Source: Betaproteobacteria bacterium
GTDB taxonomy: Bacteria > Pseudomonadota > Gammaproteobacteria > Burkholderiales > Casimicrobiaceae
Length of the DNA stretch: 64,000 nucleotides
Direction of reading: 5' to 3'
Assembly: GCA_013298695.1 (NCBI GenBank)
Contig: JAAFIS010000003.1
Coordinates: forward strand, 310,001 to 374,000
The translations under genes were made by a program, and so were the position numbers. This document shows, piece by piece, positions 35,806-45,183 of this stretch. The first letter of the stretch is position 1; each line of letters begins with the position of its first letter. The notes beneath the pieces are model-generated. The model was not told the DNA's origin and searched no databases. It was given only the letters and a program-made list of their open reading frames with translations.

Positions 35806-36683
35806 ACACCGCACTCCGCATCGCAGAAATTGTTCTGCCCGTGTTGCTGATAATTGTCTTGGGCTACGCGCTCGGACGCACATGGAAGCCCGACATGCGG
35901 GTGATGAATCGGTTCAACCTCGACGTGTTCGGGCCGTTTTTGGTGCTCGCCTATTTGAGCGACAAGAGCGTCGATTTGCTTTCGCTTTGGCCGCTTGCTG
36001 CTGCATCCATTGTTGTGGTGATTGGCTCCGGATTGCTCGCCTGGCCCTTTGCAAAACTCAGTGGCGAGAGCCCGCGAACGTTTGTTCCGCCGATGATGTT
36101 CAATAACTGCGGCAATATGGGTTTGCCGCTCGCGTTGTTCGCTTTTGGCCCGGCTGGCGTGGCTGGAATGGTCGCGCTTTTCACGACGTCAAATCTATTG
36201 CACTTCACCATCGGCCCGTTCATCGTGCATCGACACGCCGAGATCAAGCTGCTCATCAAGAGTCCGATGATCTGGGCAACAGTGATTGGTGGGGCAATCG
36301 GCATTGCGGGATTGCACATCCCCGACGTGATTCACAAACCGATGAAAATGATTGGTGATTCTGCGATTCCGCTCATGCTGCTTTCACTCGGCGTGCGAAT
36401 GAACGAAGTGAAGCGAGAAGATTTTTCGATGTCGCTTCTCGCCGCAGCGGTGTGCCCAATTGTCGGGCTCATTGCGGCGTGCATTGCAACCTATCTGATC
36501 CCGATGACCAAGGAGCAAATCGGGCTTACTTATTTGTTTGGTGCGCTACCGCCTGCGGTGCTTAATTTCTTGGTTGCCGATTACTACAAACAAGAGCCTG
36601 CGAAAGTCGCCTCGATTGTGCTCGTGGGGAATATTGCGAGCGTTGTTTTCGTGCCGCTCGGGCTTCTATTCGCGTTGCGCTAA
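35802..36683 (+). CDS. AEC-family transporter (auxin efflux carrier-like)
   Basis: 293 residues with about ten membrane helices of the AEC/BASS-like fold. The conserved MFNNCGNMGLPLALFAFG block marks the first half, and SAIPLMLLSLGVRM the second. Bacterial members move organic acids such as malate or malonate. It overlaps the MFS gene by 4 bp, so the two carriers are probably translated together. Confidence 0.87.
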   Translation: MNTALRIAEIVLPVLLIIVLGYALGRTWKPDMRVMNRFNLDVFGPFLVLAYLSDKSVDLLSLWPLAAASIVVVIGSGLLAWPFAKLSGESPRTFVPPMMFNNCGNMGLPLALFAFGPAGVAGMVALFTTSNLLHFTIGPFIVHRHAEIKLLIKSPMIWATVIGGAIGIAGLHIPDVIHKPMKMIGDSAIPLMLLSLGVRMNEVKREDFSMSLLAAAVCPIVGLIAACIATYLIPMTKEQIGLTYLFGALPPAVLNFLVADYYKQEPAKVASIVLVGNIASVVFVPLGLLFALR

Positions 36684-36715
36684 TTGCGCAGCGCTGTGCT
36701 GAATGCGTTGTCCGA

Positions 36716-37288
36716 CTAAACGCGCAACGCGAGTTGTTCTGCACCCCAATTAGCACTGGGCTTGCGCTTAAAGCCGCTCTTAGCGTAAGTGTGCCAACGC
36801 CCGAGCGCGTAGGCAACACATGCGGACGCGCAGGCCGTCGGATTTAAATCGACTTGCGGATTCGCAGCGGTGACCAGCTGTAAAGACTGTTTGATTGACG
36901 CTTCGATGCGATCAAGTATTTGATTAATTCTCGTTTGCAAGCGCGCATCTTCATTCACTAGCGCATCGCCGATCAACACGCGCACCATCCCCGGATTTTT
37001 CTCGGCAAAGGTGAGCATCATCGCAACGATCGAGAGCGCTTGAGTGCGCCCTTCTTTCTCTGCTGTCACAATTTGATTGATGAGCGAGAACATGGTCTCT
37101 TCAATAAATTCAATCAGCGCTTCAAACATTTGCGCTTTGCTCGCGAAATGGCGATAGAGTGCTGCTTCCGAAACCCCCACCTTTGCGGCGAGAGCGGCGG
37201 TCGTTATTTTTTCGCCTTGTGGTGTCTCCAGCATTTCTGCAAGCGCTTGCAGAATTTGCGTTCGACGCTCCCCCGGTTTACCCGCCAT
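36716..37288 (-). CDS. slmA: Nucleoid occlusion factor SlmA (TetR family)
   Basis: 190-residue TetR-type DNA-binding protein. The helix-turn-helix reads ITTAALAAKVGVSEAALYRHFASK, followed by MFEALIEFIEETMFSLINQI, which closely follows E. coli SlmA. SlmA binds dispersed palindromic sites and disrupts FtsZ polymers over unsegregated DNA. It lies 69 bp downstream of argB on the same strand, a frequent betaproteobacterial arrangement. AGGAGC precedes the start. Confidence 0.88.
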   Translation of the reverse strand: MAGKPGERRTQILQALAEMLETPQGEKITTAALAAKVGVSEAALYRHFASKAQMFEALIEFIEETMFSLINQIVTAEKEGRTQALSIVAMMLTFAEKNPGMVRVLIGDALVNEDARLQTRINQILDRIEASIKQSLQLVTAANPQVDLNPTACASACVAYALGRWHTYAKSGFKRKPSANWGAEQLALRV

Positions 37289-37357
37289 ATTTTTTGCTCC
37301 TCAATTGCGTGTGCAATTGAATCCGATCAGTTCAGTGGGATTCGTAGACGAAACACG

Positions 37358-38242
37358 TTAGTTTGCGCGAATCATGGTGCCCACGCCCTCAGACGTGAGA
37401 ATCTCCAACAGTAGCGCATGCTCTACACGCCCGTCAATGATATGAACCGCTTTTACGCCGTGCAGCGCAGCATCAAGTGCGCCTTGGATCTTCGGGCGCA
37501 TGCCGCCGGAAATGGTTCCGTCAGCGAAGAGCGCTTCGATTTTTGCGTGCGTAAGGCCCGTCAGCAGGTTGCCGCCTTTGTCTAGTACGCCCGGCGTATT
37601 GGTCATCAGCAACAGCTTCTCGGCTTTGAGCGTTTGAGCCAACTCTGACGCCACTAAATCGGCATTTATGTTGTACGCCTGTCCGTCTTCGCCAACGCCA
37701 ATCGGCGCAACCACCGGGATGAAATCTGCAGCGTCGAGATGATGAATCAGCGTCGGGTCGATGAATTCAATGTCGCCGACGAAACCAATATCGAGTTTTT
37801 CGCCTTGGTTCGTGTCGGATTCCAACATCAATTTTTTGGCGCGGATGAAGCCCGCGTCTTGCCCATTGAGGCCGACGGCCTTGCCGCCCTCTTGATTGAT
37901 CAGGCCGACGATTTCTTGATTGAGTTCACCGAGAACCGCTTCGACAACGTACAGCGTCTCGTCATCGGTGACGCGCATGCCCTGAACGAAGGTGCCTTTT
38001 TTTCCCGTTTTGTCGAGCATTTCGTTGATTTGCGGACCGCCGCCGTGGACCACTACCGGGTTCATGCCCACCAGTTTCAACATCACAACGTCAAATGCAA
38101 ACTTCTTTTTGAGCGCAGGGTCGGTCATCGCATTGCCGCCATACTTAATCACGAGCGTTTTGTCGTGAAACTGCCGGATATACGGCAGCGCATCGGCGAG
38201 AATTCGAGCGCGGTCGGCGGCAGAGGCTGCGGATAGAGGCAT
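37358..38242 (-). CDS. argB: Acetylglutamate kinase
   Basis: Phosphorylates N-acetylglutamate in arginine biosynthesis. 294 residues of the amino-acid kinase fold: VIKYGGNAM (phosphate-binding loop), [20 protein letters not shown] and [13 protein letters not shown] (ATP and substrate contacts). The N-terminal extension [19 protein letters not shown] is the helix that arginine-inhibited forms use for hexamer assembly, so feedback by arginine is plausible. It is divergent from the CARDB-like gene at 38382. Confidence 0.95.
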   Translation of the reverse strand: MPLSAASAADRARILADALPYIRQFHDKTLVIKYGGNAMTDPALKKKFAFDVVMLKLVGMNPVVVHGGGPQINEMLDKTGKKGTFVQGMRVTDDETLYVVEAVLGELNQEIVGLINQEGGKAVGLNGQDAGFIRAKKLMLESDTNQGEKLDIGFVGDIEFIDPTLIHHLDAADFIPVVAPIGVGEDGQAYNINADLVASELAQTLKAEKLLLMTNTPGVLDKGGNLLTGLTHAKIEALFADGTISGGMRPKIQGALDAALHGVKAVHIIDGRVEHALLLEILTSEGVGTMIRAN

Positions 38243-38381
38243 GATGGAATTAAGTTTGATGGCGCGAGAACGTCTGCGATTCTATTCGGCTTGTGTCGGT
38301 AAGTCTGTCCGTTTTGCGTCTGTTAGTTCACGCGCGAAGTTCTCGCGCATCAGATCACGTCACTTACTACCGGAGTCCACA

Positions 38382-39011
38382 ATGAAATACCGTTATTCGG
38401 CTGCGCTCAGCGCAATCTCTTTGCAGCACAACGCCTTGCGCGCTTTGGTGTCTGCGTTTTCGGCGTTTGCATGCGCCTTGGTGAGTGCGCAGACCGTTCA
38501 GCTAAATTCGCCACCCAAGCCGAACGTAGCACCGTTGTCCGAACAAAAAATCAATCCCGGATCGCTGAAGCAAATTACGCTGGGTGATCTCGTTATCACC
38601 AAAGCCGAAGCCCGCATCTTTCCTGCCGCCTTGGCTGGATTGCCTGCGCCGAAACAGCAGCTACGAGTGAACTACTGCGTAAAAAATGTTGGCGCTACCG
38701 CAGTAAACGGGCCTATTCGCGCTAAGTTCTACTGGGCTTCGGTTGGGGCCTTCAGCGCAGTACCTGCGATCCCCGGCATGTCGGGAAATCTATTTGATGT
38801 AAGCGGAACCCTCAACCCCAACGCCGAACACTGCGGGATGATCAGCTTGAATTTCGATTCAGCGGCGGTGCTCAACGAATTAGGCGTGCTCAAACAAAAT
38901 CCAACGGTCGGCGCGTGGGCGCAGGGCAGCAATGAAGGCTCAAACACGGCGAACAAAGTTGCGAACAACACCAAAGCCGTGACATTGATCGGAGCCAATC
39001 CAACGCCATAG
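38382..39011 (+). CDS. Secreted CARDB-like protein
   Basis: 209 residues, no firm family assignment. A signal peptide (ALVSAFSAFACALVSAQ) is followed by one immunoglobulin-like domain resembling CARDB: ITLGDLVITKAEARI, then NYCVKNVGATAVNGP, and near the end SNEGSNTANKVANNTKAV, like the ExNExNN ending of CARDB units. Two cysteines (CVKN and EHCG) could pair. GGAG precedes the ATG at 38382; the longer frame to 38241 runs into the divergent argB start. It resembles the protein at 49769. Confidence 0.65.
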   Translation: MKYRYSAALSAISLQHNALRALVSAFSAFACALVSAQTVQLNSPPKPNVAPLSEQKINPGSLKQITLGDLVITKAEARIFPAALAGLPAPKQQLRVNYCVKNVGATAVNGPIRAKFYWASVGAFSAVPAIPGMSGNLFDVSGTLNPNAEHCGMISLNFDSAAVLNELGVLKQNPTVGAWAQGSNEGSNTANKVANNTKAVTLIGANPTP

Positions 39012-39040
39012 TCGATGTCTTATCGGAAATATCCGTATAG

Positions 39041-39131
39041 ACCCAAATCTAGTGGGCACGCGTGTTATTTACTAAAATAACCGGTGCGAGGTATAAAAAC
39101 GCTTACCGCCCAGTTTATTCGGGCGGTAAGC
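39041..39131. repeat. Paired GCCC...GGGC hairpin element (best stem)
   Basis: The first hairpin, 39041-39057 (ACCC...GGGC), is imperfect. The second, 39101-39131, has perfect 11-bp arms GCTTACCGCCC and GGGCGGTAAGC around a 9-nt AT-rich loop. Centres are 67 bp apart. It fills the gap between two convergent genes, so it may act as a bidirectional 3'-end element. Confidence 0.78.
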
Positions 39132-39194
39132 ATTAGTGCCACTTAGGTTTGTGCGGCACGCGTGAACTATGATCGCGTCCACTCTCGTAAGTGG

Positions 39195-40319
39195 CTAGCG
39201 CAAGAAAATACCCTCACGCGAAATAATCGTTTCCTCAACAAACTCGGAACCGCTGCGATCGTTGGGTCCGTAGCTGATGACGAAGTCGCCGAGACCAAAC
39301 TTGGTCATTGAAGTGAGCGCGGTTTTCAGCGTTTCGCGATTCAAGTTTTTTCCCGCACGACGCAGCGCCTCCACGAACACACGAGCGCCGACATAGGCAA
39401 CTAAACCGTTGTAGCTCGGCGCGAGTTTTGCCTCGGCACACAGCGCTTGATAGTCTTTCGAGAGCTTCACCACGCGAGAGGTGGGCAGCGGCATTACTTG
39501 CATCACGATTACGCCTCGTCCAGCCGGCCCCAAGCCTTTCACAAAAGAGTTTGAACTGTTGTTTGAGAGCGTAATGAACTGCGCGACACCGCCGCGTTGC
39601 TTGTATTGCTTTACAAAATCCGAAGCACAGATTGCGCTACATAGAAGTACGATCACGTCGGGCTTTTTGTCCAAAAAACTTGCCAGGCCAGGCCCGAGTT
39701 CAGCGGCTCGGTTATCCACCTTTTCAGCAATCGGCGTGAGACCAAGTGGCGCCAGCTTTTTGGTCGCTGCCTCAAGCAGCGGGTTGCCGTACGAGTCATT
39801 AGACGTGAGGAATGCAAATTTCTTTCGATCAAACTTCAGTTGCAGGTCAATCGCGCGTACGAGCTCGGCTTCGTAGCTCGCCCTCACGGTGAAAAACGTG
39901 CGCTGATCGGGCGCGTACATAAAATTTGGGCCTACCTGCGGCGCGATGATCGGAATGCCAACCGGCGCCGCGTTTTTCAACAGCATCTGATTGGTCGGCG
40001 AGGTTCGCGGAAGAAAGAAGGCAAGCACTTCGTCGCGCTCCACAACTTCGCGAGATAACGTGTCGGCGAGCGTAGGTTCTTGCTGATCGTCAAGCAGCAC
40101 CATTTCGATTTGACGCCCAGCGACACCACCTTCGCGATTGACCTGATCAAGGTAGGCCTGCGCGCTTGCGAGCGCTTCTTTGTTGGTGGGAACCAGAGGA
40201 CCTTTTGACAGCACGCCGACGTGATGGATGCGCACTTTCGTCGGTGTCACTGCGGGCGTTTGCGCTTGCGCGCCGAAACAAAAAGCGAACGCGACACCAA
40301 AAACAGCAATGCTTTTCAC
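39195..40319 (-). CDS. ABC-type branched-chain amino-acid-like binding protein (orphan)
   Basis: 374-residue periplasmic binding protein of the Peripla_BP_6 (LivJ/LivK) type. The signal peptide MKSIAVFGVAFAFCFGAQA is followed by IHHVGVLSKGP, YLDQVNREGGVAGRQIEMVL and later FLTSNDSYGNPLLEAATKKL, the two-lobe signature. Ligands of this group range from branched-chain amino acids to aromatic acids and ureas. No livHMGF-like membrane or ATPase genes are adjacent. It is divergent from miaB. Confidence 0.85.
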   Translation of the reverse strand: MKSIAVFGVAFAFCFGAQAQTPAVTPTKVRIHHVGVLSKGPLVPTNKEALASAQAYLDQVNREGGVAGRQIEMVLLDDQQEPTLADTLSREVVERDEVLAFFLPRTSPTNQMLLKNAAPVGIPIIAPQVGPNFMYAPDQRTFFTVRASYEAELVRAIDLQLKFDRKKFAFLTSNDSYGNPLLEAATKKLAPLGLTPIAEKVDNRAAELGPGLASFLDKKPDVIVLLCSAICASDFVKQYKQRGGVAQFITLSNNSSNSFVKGLGPAGRGVIVMQVMPLPTSRVVKLSKDYQALCAEAKLAPSYNGLVAYVGARVFVEALRRAGKNLNRETLKTALTSMTKFGLGDFVISYGPNDRSGSEFVEETIISREGIFLR

Positions 40320-40453
40320 AAAACCCTCCCTCTTTTAATCACCTATTACAACTTCCGCACGTTACATGAGCTTGGCGTCGCAGCGCAACAGGAACTCCCT
40401 ACAATTAAGGGTTTCCAAAGCAACGCCGGATAACGCCGCGCGCCCTGCCTATC

Positions 40454-41890
40454 ATGCCGAATCAAGCTGACATTTTGGCGACAACGTCGCCTACACAACA
40501 ATCCGATCTCGCGCCACTCGCGCCACTCGCGCAAGCGGCGAACCCGAAGAAAAAGCTATTCATTCGCACCTTCGGTTGCCAAATGAATGAATACGACTCC
40601 GACAAGATGGCCGATATCTTGAACGCATCGGATGGATTTGAAAAAACTGATACACCGGATGACGCGGATGTGATTCTGTTCAACACCTGTTCGGTGCGCG
40701 AAAAAGCGCAGGAAAAGGTGTTTCACGATTTGGGTCGTGTGCGTGAGCTAAAAAAAACGAATCCGAATCTTGTGATTGGCGTTGGCGGCTGCGTTGCTTC
40801 CCAGGAAGGCGCAGCGATTGTCGAGCGCGCACCGTTTGTAGACGTCGTGTTCGGTCCACAAACGCTGCATCGTTTGCCGCAGCTGATTGCAAAAAAACGC
40901 GCGACGGGCAAATCGCAAGTAGACATCTCGTTTCCCGAAATCGAGAAGTTCGACAACATGCCGCCTGCGCGCGTGGAAGCGGCAAGCGCGTTCGTGTCGA
41001 TCATGGAAGGGTGTAGCAAATATTGCAGCTTCTGCGTGGTGCCATACACCCGCGGCGAAGAGGTATCGCGACCGTTTGAAGATGTGCTCACCGAAGTCGC
41101 AGAGCTTGCGATCAAAGGCGTAAAGGAAATCACGCTGCTTGGCCAAAACGTGAACGCTTACCGCGGCAGGATGGGTAGCAGCGCTGGCGATAGCGCGCAG
41201 ATCGCGGATTTCGCAACACTTATCGAATACATCGATGAAATTCCCGGCATTGAGCGCATTCGCTACACGACGTCACATCCACGCGAGATGAATACGTCGC
41301 TGATCGAGGTGTACGCCAAAGTGCCGAAACTTGTGTCGCAATTGCATTTGCCCGTTCAACACGGATCGGATCGCATCCTCGCTGCAATGAAACGCGGCTA
41401 CACTGCGCTTGAATTCAAATCAACCGTTCGCAAACTGCGCGCGGTGCGTCCGAACATTTCGCTCACTTCCGATTTCATCGTCGGCTTTCCGGGCGAAACG
41501 CAAAAAGATCACGACCTCACGATGAAATTGATCGATGACGTTGCGTTCGACGGAGCGTTTAGTTTCACCTACAGCGCGAGGCCGGGCACGCCCGCAGCGG
41601 ATCTTGTTGATGACACGCCTGCCGCAGAAAAATCAGCGCGCTTGAGTCAATTGCAAAAGCGCATCGATGAACTTTTCTACGGATACTCGCAGGCGATGGT
41701 TGGCAACGTTGAACGAGTGCTCGTTGAAAGTGTCTCGAAAAAAAGTAAAGACGAGCTTGCGGCGCGCACTGAAAATAATCGCGTGGTGAACTTTCCGGGT
41801 AACTCGCGCTTGATCGGGCAATATGTCGACGTGACCATCACCGAAGCAGTCGCGCACACGCTGCGCGGAGAAATTGTGACGCGCGCTTAA
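40454..41890 (+). CDS. miaB: tRNA-2-methylthio-N6-dimethylallyladenosine synthase MiaB
   Basis: Radical SAM methylthiotransferase that modifies A37 of tRNAs reading UNN codons. 478 residues. The N-terminal domain carries three cluster cysteines in [23 protein letters not shown] and GVGGCVAS. The radical SAM motif is CSKYCSFC (CxxxCxxC), and a C-terminal TRAM domain ends the protein. The first 27 residues are an extra low-complexity stretch ([11 protein letters not shown]); translation could start later, but the only clear start is the ATG at 40454. Confidence 0.95.
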   Translation: MPNQADILATTSPTQQSDLAPLAPLAQAANPKKKLFIRTFGCQMNEYDSDKMADILNASDGFEKTDTPDDADVILFNTCSVREKAQEKVFHDLGRVRELKKTNPNLVIGVGGCVASQEGAAIVERAPFVDVVFGPQTLHRLPQLIAKKRATGKSQVDISFPEIEKFDNMPPARVEAASAFVSIMEGCSKYCSFCVVPYTRGEEVSRPFEDVLTEVAELAIKGVKEITLLGQNVNAYRGRMGSSAGDSAQIADFATLIEYIDEIPGIERIRYTTSHPREMNTSLIEVYAKVPKLVSQLHLPVQHGSDRILAAMKRGYTALEFKSTVRKLRAVRPNISLTSDFIVGFPGETQKDHDLTMKLIDDVAFDGAFSFTYSARPGTPAADLVDDTPAAEKSARLSQLQKRIDELFYGYSQAMVGNVERVLVESVSKKSKDELAARTENNRVVNFPGNSRLIGQYVDVTITEAVAHTLRGEIVTRA

Positions 41891-41937
41891 TCTCGAGGCT
41901 TCGGTGCTGCGCTGACGTCGTTTCAGCGATGGTCTTT

Positions 41938-41967
41938 GTTGCCCAGTACCCTTTCCAATTGGGCAAC
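41938..41967. repeat. GCCC...GGGC intergenic hairpin (long-loop copy)
   Basis: Arms GTTGCCCA and TGGGCAAC (8 bp, perfect) around a 14-nt loop, between the convergent miaB and GST genes. No good second hairpin is present at the usual 66-bp distance; a weak GCCCC...GAGC lies at 42015-42032. Confidence 0.62.
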
Positions 41968-42052
41968 TACGTGTTTTTACTCAAGAACTGACTTGAACGT
42001 TTATCGTGCGTGTGCCCCAAACTAATAGAGCGGATCACGCTGTAGCAGATGT

Positions 42053-42682
42053 CTATTTTTTATTCGCGTTGCGAGCGAGTTCAACCCACGCTTGCACGCT
42101 CGGGCGAGCCCACTGTGTTTGCACATAGCGGCTGAGCTTTTCCGGCACTTCGTCACCGTTATGAACGAGGCGATTCAACATCATTGCTAAATCGACATCG
42201 GCGATGCACCACTCATCGAACAAGTGCCCCGATGAATTGCCGACCAGGACATTAGCCGCGTCGAGGAGTTTTTTAGCCGCCTGCTGCGCATCATTTGAAA
42301 GGGGCTTAGCGATATCGTTTTGAAACACCGTGCTCGTTGAACGCTCAATGCGAATCGGCATCAAATCGCTTCGAACAAATGCTTGAATTTGTCGCGCTCG
42401 AGCGCGCTCTTTCACGTCGCGCGGATAGACGCGTGGCGCATCAGGAAACGCTTCTTCCAAGTATTCACAAATCGCGGACGATTCGGAGAGCGCGAAATCA
42501 TCATGTACCAGCGTCGGGATTCGCTGCGTGAGCGATTGTTTCGCATACGCCGCACCTTGATGCGCGTTTGCTCCCAAATCAACTTCGCTGATCGTGAATG
42601 ACAAACCTTTTTCTTTAAGCGTTACGAACGCAGCAAGCGCGTAAGGGCTGGTGTATCCGGTGTTGACATAGAGATTCAGCAT
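42053..42682 (-). CDS. Glutathione S-transferase, YfcF-like
   Basis: 209 residues. The thioredoxin-fold N-terminus has the glutathione-binding SESSAICEYLEEAF. ARARQIQAFVRSDLMPIR and EWCIADVDLAMMLNRLVHNG follow E. coli YfcF closely, an enzyme with glutathione transferase and peroxidase activity in oxidative stress defence. Monocistronic or co-transcribed with the hydrolase gene whose stop lies 18 bp upstream of this start. Confidence 0.87.
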   Translation of the reverse strand: MLNLYVNTGYTSPYALAAFVTLKEKGLSFTISEVDLGANAHQGAAYAKQSLTQRIPTLVHDDFALSESSAICEYLEEAFPDAPRVYPRDVKERARARQIQAFVRSDLMPIRIERSTSTVFQNDIAKPLSNDAQQAAKKLLDAANVLVGNSSGHLFDEWCIADVDLAMMLNRLVHNGDEVPEKLSRYVQTQWARPSVQAWVELARNANKK

Positions 42683-42700
42683 AAAAAAGTCACTCGAGAT

Positions 42701-43264
42701 TTAGGCGTTATGTTGCGCTATCGACGCAAGAATAGTAGACGTGTTTTGAACGTTTGCGAATGATCCCGAAAGCGCTGCGAGATAGGCGAGTTGAACGTCT
42801 TTCGCGGCAACGGTGTTGTCACCAAACGTAAGTGCTTTCGTTGCGCACGCGTCCGCCGCAAGCGCACAGCGAAAACCGAGATCGGATGCCGCACGCACCG
42901 TCGTGTCAACGCACATGTGCGTCATCATGCCCGCGATCACCAGCGAATCGATCTGCTGATCGCGCAAGCGTTGAAGCAGCGCTGTCTCTCTAAAACTATT
43001 GGGGAAATGCTTCACAATGATCGTTTCGCCATCACGCGGCGCAACACTTTGGTGAATCTCTGCGCCTTCTGTGTTCGGCAAGAAAAATGTTGCACCAGCG
43101 CGCGTCGAAATGTGTTGCACGTGGACGATCGGCTTACCCTGCGCTCGAAACGCGGCAAGCAACGGCGTTGCTTGTTCTGAGGCCGCGACGGGCTCATGCA
43201 AAGCTGCCGCGCCGCCAGGAAAGTAGTCGTTCTGGATGTCGATTAACACAAGCGCTTCGTTCAT
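42701..43264 (-). CDS. Isochorismatase-family cysteine hydrolase
   Basis: 187 residues. The N-terminal catalytic Asp is in ALVLIDIQNDYFPGG. A mid-protein Lys is in VKHFPNSF, and the nucleophile Cys is in GMMTHMCVDTTVRAASDLGF. This triad defines nicotinamidase-like and isochorismatase-like hydrolases. The substrate is unknown; the sequence matches the uncharacterised YcaC/YrdC-like group better than nicotinamidase. GGAGAG precedes the ATG at 43264. The upstream open frame to 43462 overlaps the DUF2917 gene and is not similar to the family. Confidence 0.86.
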   Translation of the reverse strand: MNEALVLIDIQNDYFPGGAAALHEPVAASEQATPLLAAFRAQGKPIVHVQHISTRAGATFFLPNTEGAEIHQSVAPRDGETIIVKHFPNSFRETALLQRLRDQQIDSLVIAGMMTHMCVDTTVRAASDLGFRCALAADACATKALTFGDNTVAAKDVQLAYLAALSGSFANVQNTSTILASIAQHNA

Positions 43265-43304
43265 TTTTCTCTCCGATGATGCATGACGAGGCTCGCGATT
43301 CGAT

Positions 43305-43703
43305 CTAAGCGCGGGCGAGTTTCGGATCGAGTTTCGTCGCAAGACGACCCAGAGCAGCGGCGGCTCTACACAAGAGAGCGGCAAACGGGCGCAGCACTGA
43401 AACGCCAAGCGCTTCGGCAAACGACGGCCCCAAATGCGAAACGAGCTGCGATTGCGCCGCAAGCGCGACGCGCACCACTGACGTTGCGCTGGTCGCTTCG
43501 ATCACGACATTGCCAACGTGACACGGGATGTTGATGGACTGACCTGAGCCAACAAAAAAGTCGTTGCAGTTTCCATCGATGGTCACCCAAAGCTCACCTT
43601 TGAGTGATTCCAATGCGCGAACTTGGCTGGCTTGTAGTACCAATGTGCGATGCCGCGTGAGCGACCAGTCTTGCGTTGCGAAGGGATAATGATTGTGGTC
43701 CAT
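43305..43703 (-). CDS. DUF2917 family protein
   Basis: 132 residues. A small beta-rich domain of DUF2917 type includes LVLQASQVRALESLKGELW, VTIDGNCNDFF and GSGQSINIP, like a cupin-style fold, followed by an Ala/Leu-rich C-terminal helix. No signal peptide. Function unknown. AAGGA lies 7-8 nt before the ATG at 43703. It is divergent from a GcvA-type LysR gene, a pairing seen elsewhere in Burkholderiales, which suggests control by that regulator. Confidence 0.8.
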   Translation of the reverse strand: MDHNHYPFATQDWSLTRHRTLVLQASQVRALESLKGELWVTIDGNCNDFFVGSGQSINIPCHVGNVVIEATSATSVVRVALAAQSQLVSHLGPSFAEALGVSVLRPFAALLCRAAAALGRLATKLDPKLARA

Positions 43704-43850
43704 GACTGAGTTCCTTTCAGACACTATTCGCGAGTGAGGAGACTCGCGTGATCGTATTTAAGAGAACAATTGAGCCTGTGTCCAACGCATTGATTGCGGG
43801 GAAGACTGAGGAAATTGCATGCATAATAGAGCGATTACTTTGGAGCGCCT

Positions 43851-44882
43851 ATGTCTGATTCATCGTCTCTCTCGGTTGCCGCACTACACCATCGCCCGCT
43901 CACGCTGGCGGGCTTGCGTGGATTTGAGGCCGCCGCTCGCCACACCAGTCTGACTCGCGCTGCGATGGAGTTAAACCTCACGCAATCTGCAATCAGTCGA
44001 CAAGTACAAGGGCTAGAAGAGGAATTTGGCATCTCGTTATTTGTTCGGAAAGCGCGGGAAGTCGCACTTACTGATGAAGGCAAGCAGTTTCTGCCCGTGG
44101 TGCAACGCTTGCTCTCGGAGCTTGATGCCTGCGTAGAGCGGATGCGGCGAGATGCGTTTTCACCGCGCATTTCGGTGAGCACGTTCGCTTCGTTTGCATC
44201 GTTGTGGCTGATTCCGCGCCTCGCTGGTTTCCGCGCGCTGCGGCCGACCGCAGACATCGAAATTGGCGCAACGGATCGTCAGCTCGATCTTGAACTTGAA
44301 AATATCGACGTCGCCATTCGCTATTTGCGCCATGAAGCGGCCCCAGCTGACGCCGAACTTCTTCTCGACGAGGTAATTTTTCCAATTGTCGGCCCGAGCT
44401 ATTTGAAGACCGCGCCCGCGCTTAAAGATTTGAAAGACCTCGCGAAACATACGCTGATCGAGAGCACGCCCGGCGGCCCCGCAGAAACCGGCGCGACGTG
44501 GGTGTCGTTTTTCTCGGCGCTTGGGATGGCTGATGTGCGCGGTCGGTCGCAGCTCAAGTTCGATTTCATCGCGCAAACCATGATGGCGGCGCAACGCGGC
44601 CAAGGGGTCGCGCTCTCGCGAATTTACGGCGCCGACATGGCCATGAGCGGCGAATTGGTGCGCCCGTTCGATGTTGCGGTGCGCTCGAATTCCGGTTGCT
44701 TTTTGATCGTGTCGCCGCGCGGTGCGCGCCGACCTGAGGTGCGAGCGTTCGTCGATTGGCTGCGGCAGGAAATCGCCAAGTTCAACGCAGCGCATTCGCA
44801 ATGGCTCGAGTGCTGTGGCGCAACAAAAACGCTCGTTACGAAGGCTGCTGCGAGACGCCCCGCGCCTGGCAAACGCAGTTAG
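43851..44882 (+). CDS. LysR-family regulator, GcvA-like
   Basis: 343 residues. The helix-turn-helix lies at about residues 22-65 (LRGFEAAARHTSLTRAAMEL and SAISRQVQGLEEEFGISLF), followed by the effector domain with SVSTFASFASLWLIPRLAGF and IDVAIRY, typical of the GcvA branch. The C-terminus is extended and basic (KAAARRPAPGKRS). It probably controls the divergent DUF2917 gene; the intergenic region is 147 bp. Confidence 0.87.
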   Translation: MSDSSSLSVAALHHRPLTLAGLRGFEAAARHTSLTRAAMELNLTQSAISRQVQGLEEEFGISLFVRKAREVALTDEGKQFLPVVQRLLSELDACVERMRRDAFSPRISVSTFASFASLWLIPRLAGFRALRPTADIEIGATDRQLDLELENIDVAIRYLRHEAAPADAELLLDEVIFPIVGPSYLKTAPALKDLKDLAKHTLIESTPGGPAETGATWVSFFSALGMADVRGRSQLKFDFIAQTMMAAQRGQGVALSRIYGADMAMSGELVRPFDVAVRSNSGCFLIVSPRGARRPEVRAFVDWLRQEIAKFNAAHSQWLECCGATKTLVTKAAARRPAPGKRS

Positions 44883-45183
44883 CGTAGAGCAGCGCATGTT
44901 TCTTTTTCGCAACGGGAACTTTGCACTTCGTTCACTTGAAGTCGTCATTCGTCGCACGCGTTCCGCTGGCTGCGTTTGAGCCAGAAGCTTGCAAGCGCCG
45001 ATACGTACACTTATCAGAGTTTTGATCGAAAACGTTTTGATTCAACAAAAACCGCGTCGCGCCAGATACATCGGGTGACGAGCGGGATTATGGTGACTAA
45101 CAACGCGCTCTTCAAATTTCTTCTAGCCCGTTGCTTTTAATGTCTAGCGGTCAAAAGCCGCTTTGCCAATTGTGGGGAGTTTC
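44883..45183. other. 301-bp gap with no recognised feature
   Basis: The stretch between the LysR gene and the metalloprotease contains no coding frame with family similarity and no GCCC...GGGC hairpin. An AT-richer part around 45015-45055 could hold the metalloprotease promoter, but no convincing -35/-10 pair is visible. Confidence 0.5.
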